A DNA stretch of 64,000 nucleotides, taken from positions 26,114,498 to 26,178,497 of the forward strand of contig JASXTE010000017.1 in the NCBI GenBank assembly GCA_030280995.1. The letters are read 5' to 3'. Positions 32,801 through 43,845 of this stretch are shown piece after piece. The position numbers were made by a program, and so were the translations under genes. The notes under the pieces are model-generated. The model had not been told where the DNA came from, did not search any database, and worked only from the letters and a program-made list of their open reading frames with translations. The stretch's first letter is position 1. Every line of letters begins with the position of its first letter. This stretch comes from Hemileia vastatrix. Lineage: Eukaryota > Basidiomycota > Pucciniomycetes > Pucciniales > Zaghouaniaceae.

Positions 32801-33201
32801 TAATTGCATTAATAGTGCATTGACCTCATTATATGCACTAATTAAATTATTAAGCCTAACATTAGAACTCAGAATTCACAACCACACTTAAAATTACCTA
32901 ATTAGTCAAGAATTTACCCATGCAAGTGCCTTCCAAGACTGTGCATTCAGTCACCCCACATTTCACATCTGTTTATTGTTTCTTAGTGGGTTTTAAGGTT
33001 ATTATTGGTTATTTTTAAATGGAATTTTCACAGGGAAAATTATTATAATAAGTGTTTTAATTTATAATGATCATTCTCCTTATTTAGAAGTTATTCTTGG
33101 CATTTTTCTTTCCTCTTTCAATGTTTTTTTTAGGAATAACACAGTTGTTTCTATATTTTGATGGATTATCCTGTGTTATTCTTGTATTTTTTGTAGTGAC
33201 A
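32801..33201. other. AT-rich DNA, nothing recognised
   Basis: No coding frame or repeat beyond short AT-rich runs. Confidence 0.5.
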
Positions 33202-33420
33202 TCACCATAAAAAATCAAGTGGCACCTTCTAGCAGGTGCTAATACCTATATTCAGTTTTGATTTGTGAGTAAATTTGATTTGATATTGCACAAGCTAGCA
33301 CGCTCATAGTTCAGTGTGCAGTCTTTCCAGGAAGATTGCAGCTGAGCTTAAATTGAGTTAAATCAAAGATAGGGATTGGCACGAGCTATCAGGTGCCCAT
33401 ATTTTTTTTCTGGAGCATGG
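33202..33420. mobile_element. small MITE, copy 1
   Basis: The ends ATCACCATAAAAAA and TTTTTTTTCTGGAGC are near-complementary. Just inside are palindromic motifs (GGCACCTTCTAGCAGGTGC on the left, GGCACGAGCTATCAGGTGCC on the right). It shares its layout, and TCAAAGATAGGGATTGGCAC near the right end, with copy 2 at 34047. Confidence 0.65.
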
Positions 33421-34046
33421 TTCTTCTTTTGTGAGGGGAAAATCCTTTGGTTACTAAGGCTTGTGAAACTGCTTGAAGTGGACAATTAGGCACTTTCAGG
33501 GTTTGTAATGGGTCTGGGAAACAAAGGGTAGACACCAGGGATTTATGGGTATACAAGGATGAAGTTTTTTGGCTATTATTCTACATTCATTTCATCAACT
33601 TTTAAACATATAACATATCAATTACAATACATAATTAAAGATTAAATTCAGAAATAAATGCATTAATATTTTTTAAAATATAACCCAGTAAATCAAGAAA
33701 TTCTTTAGTATTTGCATTAAATTTATTTGAATTAACACAGTCAAGTAAATAATCTTGGTAAATGTATTTTTCAGAATTGAGTTGCTTCATTTTTTTGATT
33801 CATCAATTTGTAACTTAATTTTAGTTTTTTCAAATTTAAATGGATTATTTTTAAATTTATCTTCATCCTTCCTTTGAATCCTAACCTTTTACCTCTTTAA
33901 ATCTTAATGATCTCTCTCCAGTTTCAAATAAAATAAAATAAATCTTCCTTTGATTGTGAATGAAATCACTTATTTTTCTTCAAACCTTCTTGAAATTCTG
34001 CAGTTTTTTTCTTGAGGCTTCAACTTCATGATTTCAATGCAAGCTT
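33421..34046. other. spacer between the two small MITEs
   Basis: AT-rich, no gene or repeat recognised. Confidence 0.5.
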
Positions 34047-34268
34047 CACCATGAAAAAAAAACAGCCTGGAACCTGCTAGCAGTTGCCAATCCCACAATC
34101 CATTTGTGATTCAAGAATAACTCAGATTTGATGCCACACAAGCCAGGATGCTCAATTTTCAGTGCACAGTTGTCTACTCAGAAGAATTAAAGCTGAGCTA
34201 AATGTGAATCAAATCAAAGATAGGGATTGGCACCTGCTATCAAGTCCCCGCAATTTTTTCTGGTGATT
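34047..34268. mobile_element. small MITE, copy 2
   Basis: Same family as 33202-33420 in the same orientation. The ends TTCACCATGAAAAAA and TTTTTTCTGGTGA form a terminal inverted repeat, followed inward by AACCTGCTAGCAGTTGCC and its counterpart GGCACCTGCTATCAAGTCCC. No coding frame. Confidence 0.65.
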
Positions 34269-34863
34269 TTTCTTTTCTGAAACAAGTATAACTTTTAAAG
34301 AATAACAGAAATAAATTAAGAAACATTCTTTAGTAAATACAAAAATAAAAAAATATAAAAACCTTGTTCACACACATTTGGTAACCATCTCCCCATAAGC
34401 AAAAAATGTTTAAAAAAAACAAACTTTGATGTAGATTGAGTTGTCTGAAAACTAGCAGAAGCTCTGCACTTAAGTTTGTTTCCAGGAGGTGTTAAATTTT
34501 TATCTTATAAACTTTCATAATCATTTACTTCTTTAGAAATTTCTAGAATTTATGAGTCTTGGGTCTGGTTGATACATGAGGAGTAAATCAGAAAAACAAA
34601 CAAAAAATAACAAAAGTAGTATAAGCTTACTACCATGGGTCATCAAGCTCAATTTCATAATATACACTTGTTTCTTCAAATTAAGGAGAGTAAAGTAAAG
34701 GATCCAAATGAAATTCTTGATTATTTGTATGAGACTCAGCAATCTTTAGGCCTTGATTAATGTGTAAGGAGTTAATATCAGGTCTTTGTCAAAAGAGTTC
34801 ATCCATTTGATCATAAAGAGGACACATAGATTTGATTTTTTTAAGAAAAATATGTGATTCCAT
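34269..34863. other. AT-rich DNA, nothing recognised
   Basis: No supported feature; short frames on the minus strand look spurious. Confidence 0.45.
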
Positions 34864-35280
34864 TGTGGTCTTCCAACATTGGAAGGAACCTTTTTTGTGT
34901 TGTTTGGTGCTGTTTGTGGATGTGTTAATTGGTATCTCATTGTGAATTATAGGTTTTTATGGTTTTATGGGCTGAATATTTTAATTATTGGTAAGTGGAA
35001 ATTACTTTTAGATAGCCCTGTTTTCTCTCTACATTTCATGTCTGGGTGACATTTTTCATATTCTAAATTTTAAGGGTTCTTTTCCACATTTTTCATTTTT
35101 TTTACTATAACATTAATTTTGTTTTTTGTGTTTTTTGAGCTAACCTTAAGTCTTATTGTTATGTTCTTAGTACAATTAGATAGACCTAAATTGGCTCTAT
35201 AATTTATGCCACAATTTTATTTTTACTCAATTTTTGCATTTTAAAAGTTTTTGTTGGTGTACTGTGTTTTTCAAAGGTAA
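34864..35280 (+). repeat. diverged LTR relative of the solo LTR in Copia-3
   Basis: Starts TGTGGTCTTCCAACATTGG and follows the sequence of 41469-41900 in order: GGATAGCCCTG-like, TTTCATGTCT, GACATTTTTCATATTCT, GCTAACCTTAAGTCTTA and GTTCTTAGTAC blocks. Similarity fades after about 35280. It is an older copy of the same LTR family, with no second end found. Confidence 0.7.
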
Positions 35281-35599
35281 ATTGGGGTATTTTGACTCAA
35301 AAGCGGGTGCCTGCATGGAGTGGAGCCACATGCAGCTCCACATATTCATCTGGATTGTGGAAGAAGCACTTGGGCATGATTCAGGACAGAGGTAAGGGGG
35401 GAGGAAAAGAGGTGATTTGGGAGTCATATATTGATGTAAAAGCAGCATCTTTTGTGGCATGAATCTGAGCTTGAGGTGGGGGGGGGAAGGTGAAATATAA
35501 TTTCAGCCTTTAGCTGGTGCAGGGGTGATTTGATCTGGAAACAAAAAAAGTTCTTGCATTGCTAGGATTTTGTGTGTGGATGTTCTGGGGTTGTTGAAG
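35281..35599. other. G-rich DNA between LTR remnant and LINE fossil
   Basis: Includes a GGTGGGGGGGGGAAGG run near 35475. May be the tail of either neighbour; nothing firm. Confidence 0.35.
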
Positions 35600-36656
35600 A
35601 GGGAGTGAAAACAAAGGAAAGAGTGGTAAAAATTAAGCTTAAAAATAGAGAATTAAAAAAGAATAGACTTAGGAAGCTTATTAGGGACCATTATTGGGGA
35701 GTTTTAAGTGGGCAGGAAGAGTGATGGGGAAGATGGAAGATCGGGGGAGGAGATGGGCCCTTTTGTTCATCCTGGAGGGTGGAGCAGTTGGTTTTGAGGG
35801 GGTGTGAGTGGGGAAGGGCATGGAAACATCTGAAGAATACAGGAATGTCTATTTTGGGGGTTTTTCACCTCTTTGTGGTATGGTGTCCAGTGCAGTTAGA
35901 ACAATGGGGGGGAAAGAGCAGTGAAGTGAGAGATTGCCCCTACCCCAGCACTGAAATAATGTACTGGGTTCCTAGTTGGCAGCCTCTGTGTGTTGTACTT
36001 TCCCATTGCAAATGAGAGGGTAGAAGGGGGTGGGTGAAGAGAGGAGTTCAGTGTCTTTATTATTTGTGAGATGGATGATTACTTATGAGTGATTCTTTCC
36101 CACCTGGCCTTCAATGTGTTTGAGCCAAGAGGGATGGTAGAGAGACTTCAGGGTGTCAGGGTTCTCTTTGATAAGTGCTTCAAGGTACTCCCTGTCTTCC
36201 AGATCAAAGTTGTTGGGGATACAAGAGGTGACCACTGGATAGGAATGAAGTCTTTAGATCATTCCTTGAGGGATCTAGATCTTTCATGTCTTCTGCTGTG
36301 GAGATGAGGAGTTTGATGTTGTTAGAATGGTCATGGAAAGCAATTCTTGTTTTGATAGGGGAAGATGAGGCTGGGAAAGAGATCTTCTGTTAGGAAATGA
36401 AGTTGTTGAGGAAAGTAAGGAGTTGAGTATATTTGAAGGAGGAGAGGATAAGAGAAGTGGAGCTCAAATGCTTGATGGTGATGTGTTGGGATTCAAAAGG
36501 GGCAGGGGTGTAGGACTGTGGAGGAGGGTGATTTTGAAGAATGTTAGCGGAGTTCACTTGAGCAAAGGTTTGACTTTGGGGTTGGGGGTGGGGAGCTTGA
36601 GAGTTTTGTTTCAGGGAGGCAAAAAAAGAGTCCAGCTTCTTGTCTATAGTAGACAA
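35600..36656 (-). pseudogene. LINE-type ORF1 (Gag-like) fossil
   Basis: On the minus strand from the ATG at 36656 (MSTIDKKLDSFFASLKQNSQ), followed by a Pro/Gln-rich stretch with QTFAQVNSA, as in ORF1 of fungal non-LTR elements. After a stop and a frame change, the section around 36080-36215 reads NNFDLEDREYLEALIKENPD and WLKHIEGQVGKNHS. Near 35880 a zinc-knuckle-like CSNCTGHHTTKR is followed by a stop where the next Cys would be expected. No ORF2 reverse transcriptase is present. Several stops and frame changes show a dead, truncated copy. The family call is from pattern memory and is moderate. Confidence 0.5.
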
Positions 36657-36724
36657 GGAATTGGGAGAGGGTTCTTGTGGGGAAAGGGCTTAGAGGAATG
36701 ATGTTTTCTGGATGATGTCAAGAA

Positions 36725-37040
36725 GAAGCCTTTGGTATAAAGCTAATGAACAAATAAGTAATGCGCAACTTATTCAATTAAATGAGCCAGTTAAAGCTGT
36801 AAATAGGACGGACTCGCTTAAGTAAATCTCAATAAATATATAAAGTAAATACATCAAGGAAAAAGACCTTTGGTATAAAGCCAAGAAACAAATCAGTAAT
36901 GCACGACTTATTCCATTAAATGAGCCAGTTATACCTAATGATCATGATAAGAGTAACAAAAATTTAGTATATTTGAATATATTAAAGATGAAATAAAATA
37001 CACACCTGTAAATAGGACAGACATGCTTGAGAGAAAAAGC
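36725..37040. repeat. two-unit direct repeat
   Basis: The segment CCTTTGGTATAAAGC...AAATGAGCCAGTTA occurs near 36729 and again near 36868. A TGTAAATAGGAC block likewise occurs near 36800 and 37008. The repeat lies between the LINE fossil and Copia-3. No coding frame. Confidence 0.7.
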
Positions 37041-37124
37041 AGAGGAAGGCAACACTTTTTAACCCAGTGAGTCCGACCATTTACAGGGGTAAAATAGATG
37101 TGGGATTACATGATGGTAGATGAA

Positions 37125-37707
37125 TGTGAGAATATGTAGTTTCTTTCATGTTTGTGTATCTTCTAATTCAGTGTTCTCTCATCCAATGTGACATTTCTTC
37201 ACATACGTTATCCCTGTATTTTATTACTTCTTCATAGTTTTCTATTTTATTTTTCTTTTTCCATGATAATGTGCTATCCAATCTTGATCTAGCAGATGTT
37301 CTTGAGCGCTTCTGTTTACTTAAATAGAGAGTTGATGTTCTATTACATTTTCTTCATCTCTTTTATTTGCGCTCAAAGATTGTTCGTTGCCTTTATAGGT
37401 CTGTTTCTGTTATGACTCTATTTTGTTTAGGATTTAGTTTAACTTTCTTATTTGTTGTGATCTCAGGTATATAACAGAGATCACTCATCAGGGAGACAAG
37501 GGGCTGTTTACTAATAGGGTGGCTATTATATTTATTAAAGGTTTATTACACATTGCAATTTGATCTCTGTTATTTGCGCTCAAAGATTGTTCATTGCCTT
37601 TATAGGTATATCACAGAGATCACTCATCAGGGAGACACGGGGCTGTTCACTAATAGGGTGGCTATTATATTTATTAAAGATTTATTAAAGGATCCCCGAA
37701 TTTGTTA
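37125..37707 (+). repeat. Copia-3 5' LTR with internal duplication
   Basis: The segment at 37465-37540 (AGGTATATAACAGAGATCAC onward) recurs at 37604-37679, a 139-bp period. The 3' LTR has a single copy. Confidence 0.85.
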
Positions 37708-37720
37708 GGTTATGGGCCCA
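37708..37720 (+). other. Copia-3 primer binding site (half-tRNA-iMet type)
   Basis: GGTTATGGGCCCA directly after the LTR. Confidence 0.8.
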
Positions 37721-37732
37721 GGCCTTCAGTGA

Positions 37733-40700
37733 ATGTCATCTAGTAATACATTCGATATACCATCACCAGCTGCTTCGGATCCCTCATCTGATTATTCAGT
37801 CATCACTGCTCGACCATCCCCATCTACTTCCTTCATTATGGAAAATACTGAAAACTCCAATGATTCTACCTGTAACATTCCCATCTTGTCCTCTGATAAC
37901 TTCACAAATGGCGAATTAGAATGCTTGCACATCTTACTCATCATAAACTTAAAAACTTAGTTTTAGGCAGAGAATCTCAACCCAGTGATGATGCAACTCA
38001 ATCTGTGAAAGATGAATTTCAAAAAAAAGTTGACAAAGCAACAGAAATTATCATTTCAAAGATTGACGCTGGCAATCTAGCTGCTTTTGTTACCAAAGAG
38101 GACATGGAAAAACCTTGGTCAATATGGTCAAAGTTAAGTGCTCAATATGCTGCAGACAATGCCTCAAACAGAGCTTCAATTTTTAGTCGTTATCATGATG
38201 TTGAATGTCATGATAAAGGATTAAAGACTTTTGTTAACGAATTGAGGACTCAAATAAATGAATTAGGCTCTGTTGGAGTTTCTGTCAAAGGTGAACTTGA
38301 AGCCCATCAAGTTTTGCGACTTCTCCCTGACTCTTATCAAACACATAAAGCCCTCATCTTACATTCATCCGAAGTCAGGCATCAAACTCTTTCAGTACAC
38401 AATCTCTTATCTCGGCTTGCCAGATTGGCTATTGAAGTTGAATCCAATGTCCCAGAAAATTCAGCTCTTGTCTCTAATACCAAGACTTCCGATAAGCCTA
38501 AATTGCCAGTTTGTTGCAATGGAAAACATAATCCAAAAACTAAACATAGCGAGGAAAACTGTTTTGAACTTCACCCTGAAAAGAGGAAATCTCACAGTAT
38601 TACTCAAAACTCCACCGTCTCTACTGATTCTGAAATTCATTCTAATATTAGTTATCAACCTACCAAAATCTTCAAAGCATCTTCTGGTGATAGTACCGCT
38701 GGCAATCTCATCATTTTTTACAGCGGAGCAACTGTTCACATGTTTCAGCACCGTAGAAATTTTAAGAACTACCAATTTTCACGAAAACCCATTAAACTTG
38801 GTAATGGTTCAGTAATATATAGTCAAGGGATTGGTTCTGTTTATCTTATCACTCCAAGAGAAATCATCACCTTGACCAAATGCCTTCATGTTCCCTTCAT
38901 CAATCAAAATCTCGTGGGAATCGGTCCATTTATTGCACTTGGTTGTAGCCAAATCACTAATTCAGATGGCACAGTCTCCATTCTCAAAGGCGATGAAGTT
39001 ATTCTTGATGGGAAGTGGGATTCATGAGAAGGACTTATCGTTCTTAATGCTAAGTTTGGTAAGTCTTTCAGTGTTTCTTTTAAATCTTTTCTCTCTACTA
39101 ATTCTAAATCCCTTTGGCATAGCAGATTAGGGCATACAAATGACGCATACCTAAGCAAGCTCAAAAACATTTTGGGTTTTGATTTTATCAATGATATGAA
39201 TGTCTGCGAGCCTTGTATAGATGCTAAACATCATAGCCATCTGTTCTCTGGAAAAATTCCAAGAGGCACGCGTTTTCTCGAATACCTACATTGTGACTTA
39301 AGTGGCAAAATTACTCCACCTTCCAAGGGCGGATCATTTTATTATTTTAAAATCACTGATTCATTTACTGCATATCAGTTTGTATTCACTATTGGAAAGA
39401 AATCTGATACTTTTTCCACCTTTTTGAAATTCAATACGCAAATTGAAAATGCCTGTCTTTTTAAAGTAGACAATCTAGTATGCGACAATGGATCTGAGTT
39501 TATCAACAAGAATTTTAGTAATCTGAGTACTAAAGATGGCTTTAAAATTATAACAACTTCACCTTATACTCCGCAACAAAACCCTATAGCGGAATGAGGG
39601 AATCGTACTACAACTGAAATGGAAAAGGCCTTACTTTTTTATGCCAAAATGCCAGTAGAATTCTGGGGTGAGGCAGTAAATACGGCAGTATACATTGAAA
39701 ATTGATTACCATGTTCTTCAATTGACTTCATCATGCCATTTGAAAAGAGATTCAAAAAGGTACCAAAATTATCTCATATGTGCACTTTTGGCTGTACCGC
39801 CTATGTGTTAATTGATAAAAAATTGAGAAAAAGGAAATTTGGACCTAATTCTATAAAATGCTGTTTCCTTGGGTATTCAGAAAATACTACATCTTATCGT
39901 CTTTTGAGAATTGACAATAATCAAATCATTTACTCGCACAGTGTGATTTTTGATGAATTTAATTTTCCCTTTTCAAAGTCCTTCAAAAATGAGATGTCTA
40001 TGGTTGACCTTTTTACAGAAGTGTTTGATGAACAAACATTGTCATCCACAACTCATGGTCCTGTTTCACCATCTTTTGACAATAATGATGCCATTGTCTA
40101 AGAATCACGCAATTCCAATTCCAACAAAAATGCTAGTCAATTTTGGGAATATAAACTTGCTTCAGATAAAGCAGTTCAAGATATTAGTTCAGATATAAAC
40201 CGCGATAACATCATTCAAGGTTCACAACTACGTCAAAGACGAAATTTTAACTCAGCCCAATTAATCGATCAATATCTTTGTCTTACCTCTGCACTTTCCT
40301 CACATTTAGAACACGATTTTACATCCAACTCCATCTTTTCCAATCCGCTCACTTATTATGAAGCAATCAATCAACAAGATGGAGATGATTGGCTAGATGC
40401 AATTGATTGAGAGCTCAAGATGATTGAAGAACAAAAATTTTGGGAAATTGTTGAAAAACCAAAGGAGGCTCCATCCATTGGCTAAGTGTGGGTTTTCAAA
40501 ATCAAACGAGATGCAGATGGCAATATTAGCAAGTACAAGGCCAGACTTTGTGCTCGTGGATGTTCTCAAAAAGCAGGAATCAACTATTATGAAACATTTG
40601 CTCCCATGGGTAGACTGACTACCTTGCAAGTACTTATGAGTATTGCAAACAGTGAGGATTGGGACTTTGTGCAGATGGATGTCAAGGGTGCCTTTCTTCA

Positions 40701-41468
40701 TGGAAAACCTGAAGAAGTGTTTATGAATTTCCCTTTTGGAATGAAGAAACCAGAAATTTTTTGTAATACTGTCTTATTGTTAAAGCGCTCTCTGTATGGT
40801 TTAAAACAAGCATCACGTTGCTGGTACAATGAATTACTTCAATTCTTTTATTCTGTCAATTTTTATCCTTCCTCAGAAGATCCTTTCCTTTTCATTCATG
40901 AAAGTGACACAAATCCCTGTTATGTGCATGTTCACGTTGACTATCTCTCAATTTTTGGCAAAAATGTTTCATGGTTTAAAGAAGCGATTAAAACTCATTT
41001 TGAAATGGAGGATTTAGGTGATGCCAAATTCATACTTGGAATGCGTGTGACAAGGAATCGTCAGGCCAAAACGCTATCTCTTTGTCAAGATCAAGAAATC
41101 AAAGATTTACTGTGCTCCTATCAAATGGAGGACTGCAAACCTATGTCCACTCCAATGCTAATGAATACACAATTACAAAAAGCTACAGAGGATGAAATTC
41201 GAGAATTCAACAATCTCAATATTAATTATCGTCGTGCAGTGGGACGTCTCAATTATATTTCACAAGGGATGCGGCCAGATATTGCTTTTGCCAATAGTCA
41301 ACTAGCACAGCATCTTAATGCTCCAGGTATTAAACACTGGATTGCTTTCAAAAGAGTGCTTCTCTATTTAAAGGGTTCTATCAACATCTCTTTGAATTTC
41401 AAAGGTTTTAATTCACTTAACAATCAAGGTAACATCAGTCATTCAATGCCAGAAGGTTTTGGTGACGC
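37733..41468 (+). pseudogene. Copia-3 gag-pol up to the solo LTR
   Basis: Gag starts at 37733 (MSSSNTFDIPSPAASDPSSD). A one-base frameshift near 37905 moves it to the frame that continues to 41468. Gag has an unusual knuckle, C-x4-H-x5-H-x4-C (CNGKHNPKTKHSEENC). The protease Asp is replaced by Tyr (FYSGAT near 38718). Integrase has CEPCIDAKHH, LHCDLSG, VCDNGSEF and the Glu of NPIAE, then a TGA. RT has HVDY where HVDD is expected. Stops in frame: TGA 39025, TGA 39595, a TGA near 39703, TAA 40099, TGA 40408, TAA 40483. RNase H begins (EGFGDA) and is cut by the solo LTR. Confidence 0.88.
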
Positions 41469-42539
41469 TGTGGTATTCCAACATTGGCGGGGCCTTTGTT
41501 GTGTGATTTGGCGCTGTTTGTGCATGTCTTATTTGACATCTGTTAAAGAATTGGGTATTTTTCAGGTTTTATTCCATGGAAATTGGGTCTGCGTGTAGGT
41601 GGGTACTATCATTGGATAGCCCTGGTTTTTCTCTATATTTTATGTCTTGAAGACATTTTTCATATTCTGAGTTTTAAGGGGTCATTTCCTTATTTTTCAT
41701 TATAAAAGATTGCTGTTTAATTTTGTTTTTTGTGTTTTAAGCGCTAACCTTAAGTCTTAGGTTTAAGTTCTTAGTACCATTGGATAGAGCTAATTTTTCT
41801 CTATATTTCATGTCTCAATGTTGTTATAGTGAAATTCTGTGTTTTAAAAGTTTTAGTAGTTGTAGCTAATTTTTCTAAGTAGATTAGTGGTTTTTGTTGG
41901 TTTTCTGGCTTCAGGGAGGCCGGGCCGCTTCAGGCGGCATCTCCGACGTTGGGCGGCCCGCCCGCCTCTGTTTTAGGAGGTTGGGGAGTGCTTCAGGAGG
42001 GTTTTTTTATGCAATTTGGTGGGTGCACATGGGCTCTTAGTTAGTGGTCTGTGTGTACATAGTGAATAAGACAGTTTGGGGCAACCTTAATCATCATACA
42101 ACCATCTGGAGGTGATATCATTGTTCCTCACTCAGTTTTCACTGTTTTCTGGCCACAATTGGCTGTGTTTGTTGCAAGTAAGTTCTTCATTTAACTTAAC
42201 TTTGGCAACTGTTCTCTCTGTTATAGTCTTGCAAGCTATAGCAAGTATTATTGCTGTCTCTGGTGTTGATTTGCAGCCTACATCAAGTATTTTTGCTGTC
42301 TCTGGTGTGGACTTTGTTCTACATTTCAGTTCTTTGGTCTGGTAGTCTATCTGGGGACATCTTTCTTGGCTCATCAAGCAGTCAAGTGTGTTAAAAAGGG
42401 GCTTTAGCAAAACAGGAACCAACTTACTTTAGCAAGTAAATCTCACTCTATTTTTCTAAAGGGACAGGGGATTTTCTCTCTGGTTTTTCTCCAACTCCCT
42501 TGGTCAAGGCCTATAGCTAGTACTATAGGATTGTCTACA
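41469..42539 (+). mobile_element. solo LTR inserted in Copia-3 RNase H
   Basis: A 1,071-bp insertion starting TGTGGTATTCC and ending GATTGTCTACA, flanked by the 4-bp duplication ACGC (41465-41468 and 42540-42543). Removing it and one ACGC restores the RNase H sequence GFGDADWAG in frame. TG...CA ends, no coding region and the related copy at 34864 identify it as a solo LTR, from a family other than Gypsy-A. A GC-rich patch (CCGGGCCGCTTCAGGCGGC, about 41920-41940) stands out. Confidence 0.9.
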
Positions 42540-43021
42540 ACGCCGATTGGGCTGGGTGCAGAGAGACACAAAGATCGACAACCGGTTACGTGTTTACTGT
42601 CAATAGTACTGCAGTCAGCTGGCGTTGTAAGAAACAACCTACTGTTGCTTTAAGTACTTCAGAGGCTGAGAGTAAAGCCACCATTGATGCAAGCCAAGAA
42701 GCTATATGGATGCAGAATTTATTAGTTGACTTGGGATATGATCGAAAAGTTTCATCAACTCTCTTTTCAGACAATCAAGGTAGTATTGCCTTATGCAAAA
42801 ACCCTCTTTTTCATGCAAGAACAAAGCATATTGAAATCCAATTTCACTGGATCCGGGAACAGATCATGGATGGGCGAATTAACCTTCAGTATGTCCCCAC
42901 ATCAGATATGGTTGTGGACATTTTCACCAAGGCACTTAGTAAAGAAAAATTTGCAAGATTTACTAAGAAAATTGGCTTACTAGATAAGATTGATAGCAAG
43001 CAGGGGTGTGAGAATATGTAG
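42540..43021 (+). pseudogene. Copia-3 end of RNase H
   Basis: Resumes RNase H directly after the solo [21 protein letters not shown], then [46 protein letters not shown] and [12 protein letters not shown], the usual copia C-terminus. It is open to a stop at 43019-43021 inside the 3' LTR. Confidence 0.88.
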
Positions 43022-43483
43022 TTTCTTTCATGTTTGTGTATCTTCTAATTCAGTGTTCTCTCATCCAATGCGACATTTCTTCACATACGTTATCCCTGTA
43101 TTGCGACATTTCTTCACATACGTTATCCCTGTATTTTATTACTTCTTCATAGTTTTCTATTTTAGTTTTCTTTTTCCATGATAATGTGCTATCCAATCTT
43201 GATCTAGTAGATGTTCTTGAGCGCGTCTGTTTACTTAAATAGATAGTTGATGTTCTATTACATTTTCTTCATCTCTGTTATTTGCGCTCAAAGATTGTTT
43301 GTTGCCTTTATAGGTCTGTTTCTGTTATGACTCTATTTTGTTTAGGATTTAGTTTAAATTTCTTATTTGTTGTGATCTCAGGTATATCACAGAGACCACT
43401 CATCAGGGAGACACGGGGCTGTTCACTAATAGGGTAGCTATTATATTTTTTAAATATTTATTAAACAATCACCAAATTTATTG
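43007..43483 (+). repeat. Copia-3 3' LTR
   Basis: Starts TGTGAGAATATG after a short GGGG tract. It has a small extra duplication of TGCGACATTTCTTCACATAC around 43070-43120 that the 5' LTR lacks. Confidence 0.85.
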
Positions 43484-43484
43484 A

Positions 43485-43700
43485 TGCAGGGATACTTAAA
43501 TTGAGGTAAGCATGACTAAATCACAAAATCATATATTCTAAAGTACAAGAGCATCAAGTTACTAATGCATGACAATGTAGTACTTCAGGAGGTGATAAAG
43601 TCACAGGCATATGTAATCTAGCAGGAAAGAAAAAACAAAAGAAATGTAACACATATGGAAAGAGAGAAAAAGAAAACTAAATGTGATTACTATTCTGACA
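43485..43700 (-). repeat. Copia-4 3' LTR (about 216 bp)
   Basis: In element orientation it begins TGTCAGAATAG after GAAGGGAGGG and ends CCCTGCA. No partner copy is in the window, so the inner limit is firm and the outer one is estimated from TG...CA. Confidence 0.6.
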
Positions 43701-43845
43701 CCCTCCCTTCTTGGGGTCCTTCAGATGAAAGTCCACAAGCATTGCAGAAGGTAATCAAAGATTGATTTGGAACAGATTTAGTTAGCCCATCTGCTAACAT
43801 GTCAGTAGTAGGAGTATAGGGAATATGTAGATTTCCCGCCAGCAC

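Larger units (their letters stand above)
37125..43483 (+). mobile_element. Copia-3: Ty1/copia element carrying a solo LTR insertion
   Basis: Both LTRs start TGTGAGAATATG (37125 and 43007). The 5' LTR ends near 37707, where the GGTTATGGGCCCA primer site begins; the 3' LTR ends near 43483. The 5' LTR is longer (about 583 against 477 bp) because of a 139-bp internal duplication. Possible flanking duplications are ATGAA (37120-37124) and ATGCA (43484-43488), one mismatch, so the outer limit is uncertain. gag-pol is in copia order and broken. Confidence 0.88.

Noticed and set aside
41473..42774. Frames on both strands within and beside the solo LTR
   Set aside because: They cross the insertion boundary or lie in noncoding LTR DNA; the true reading is the interrupted Copia-3 RNase H.
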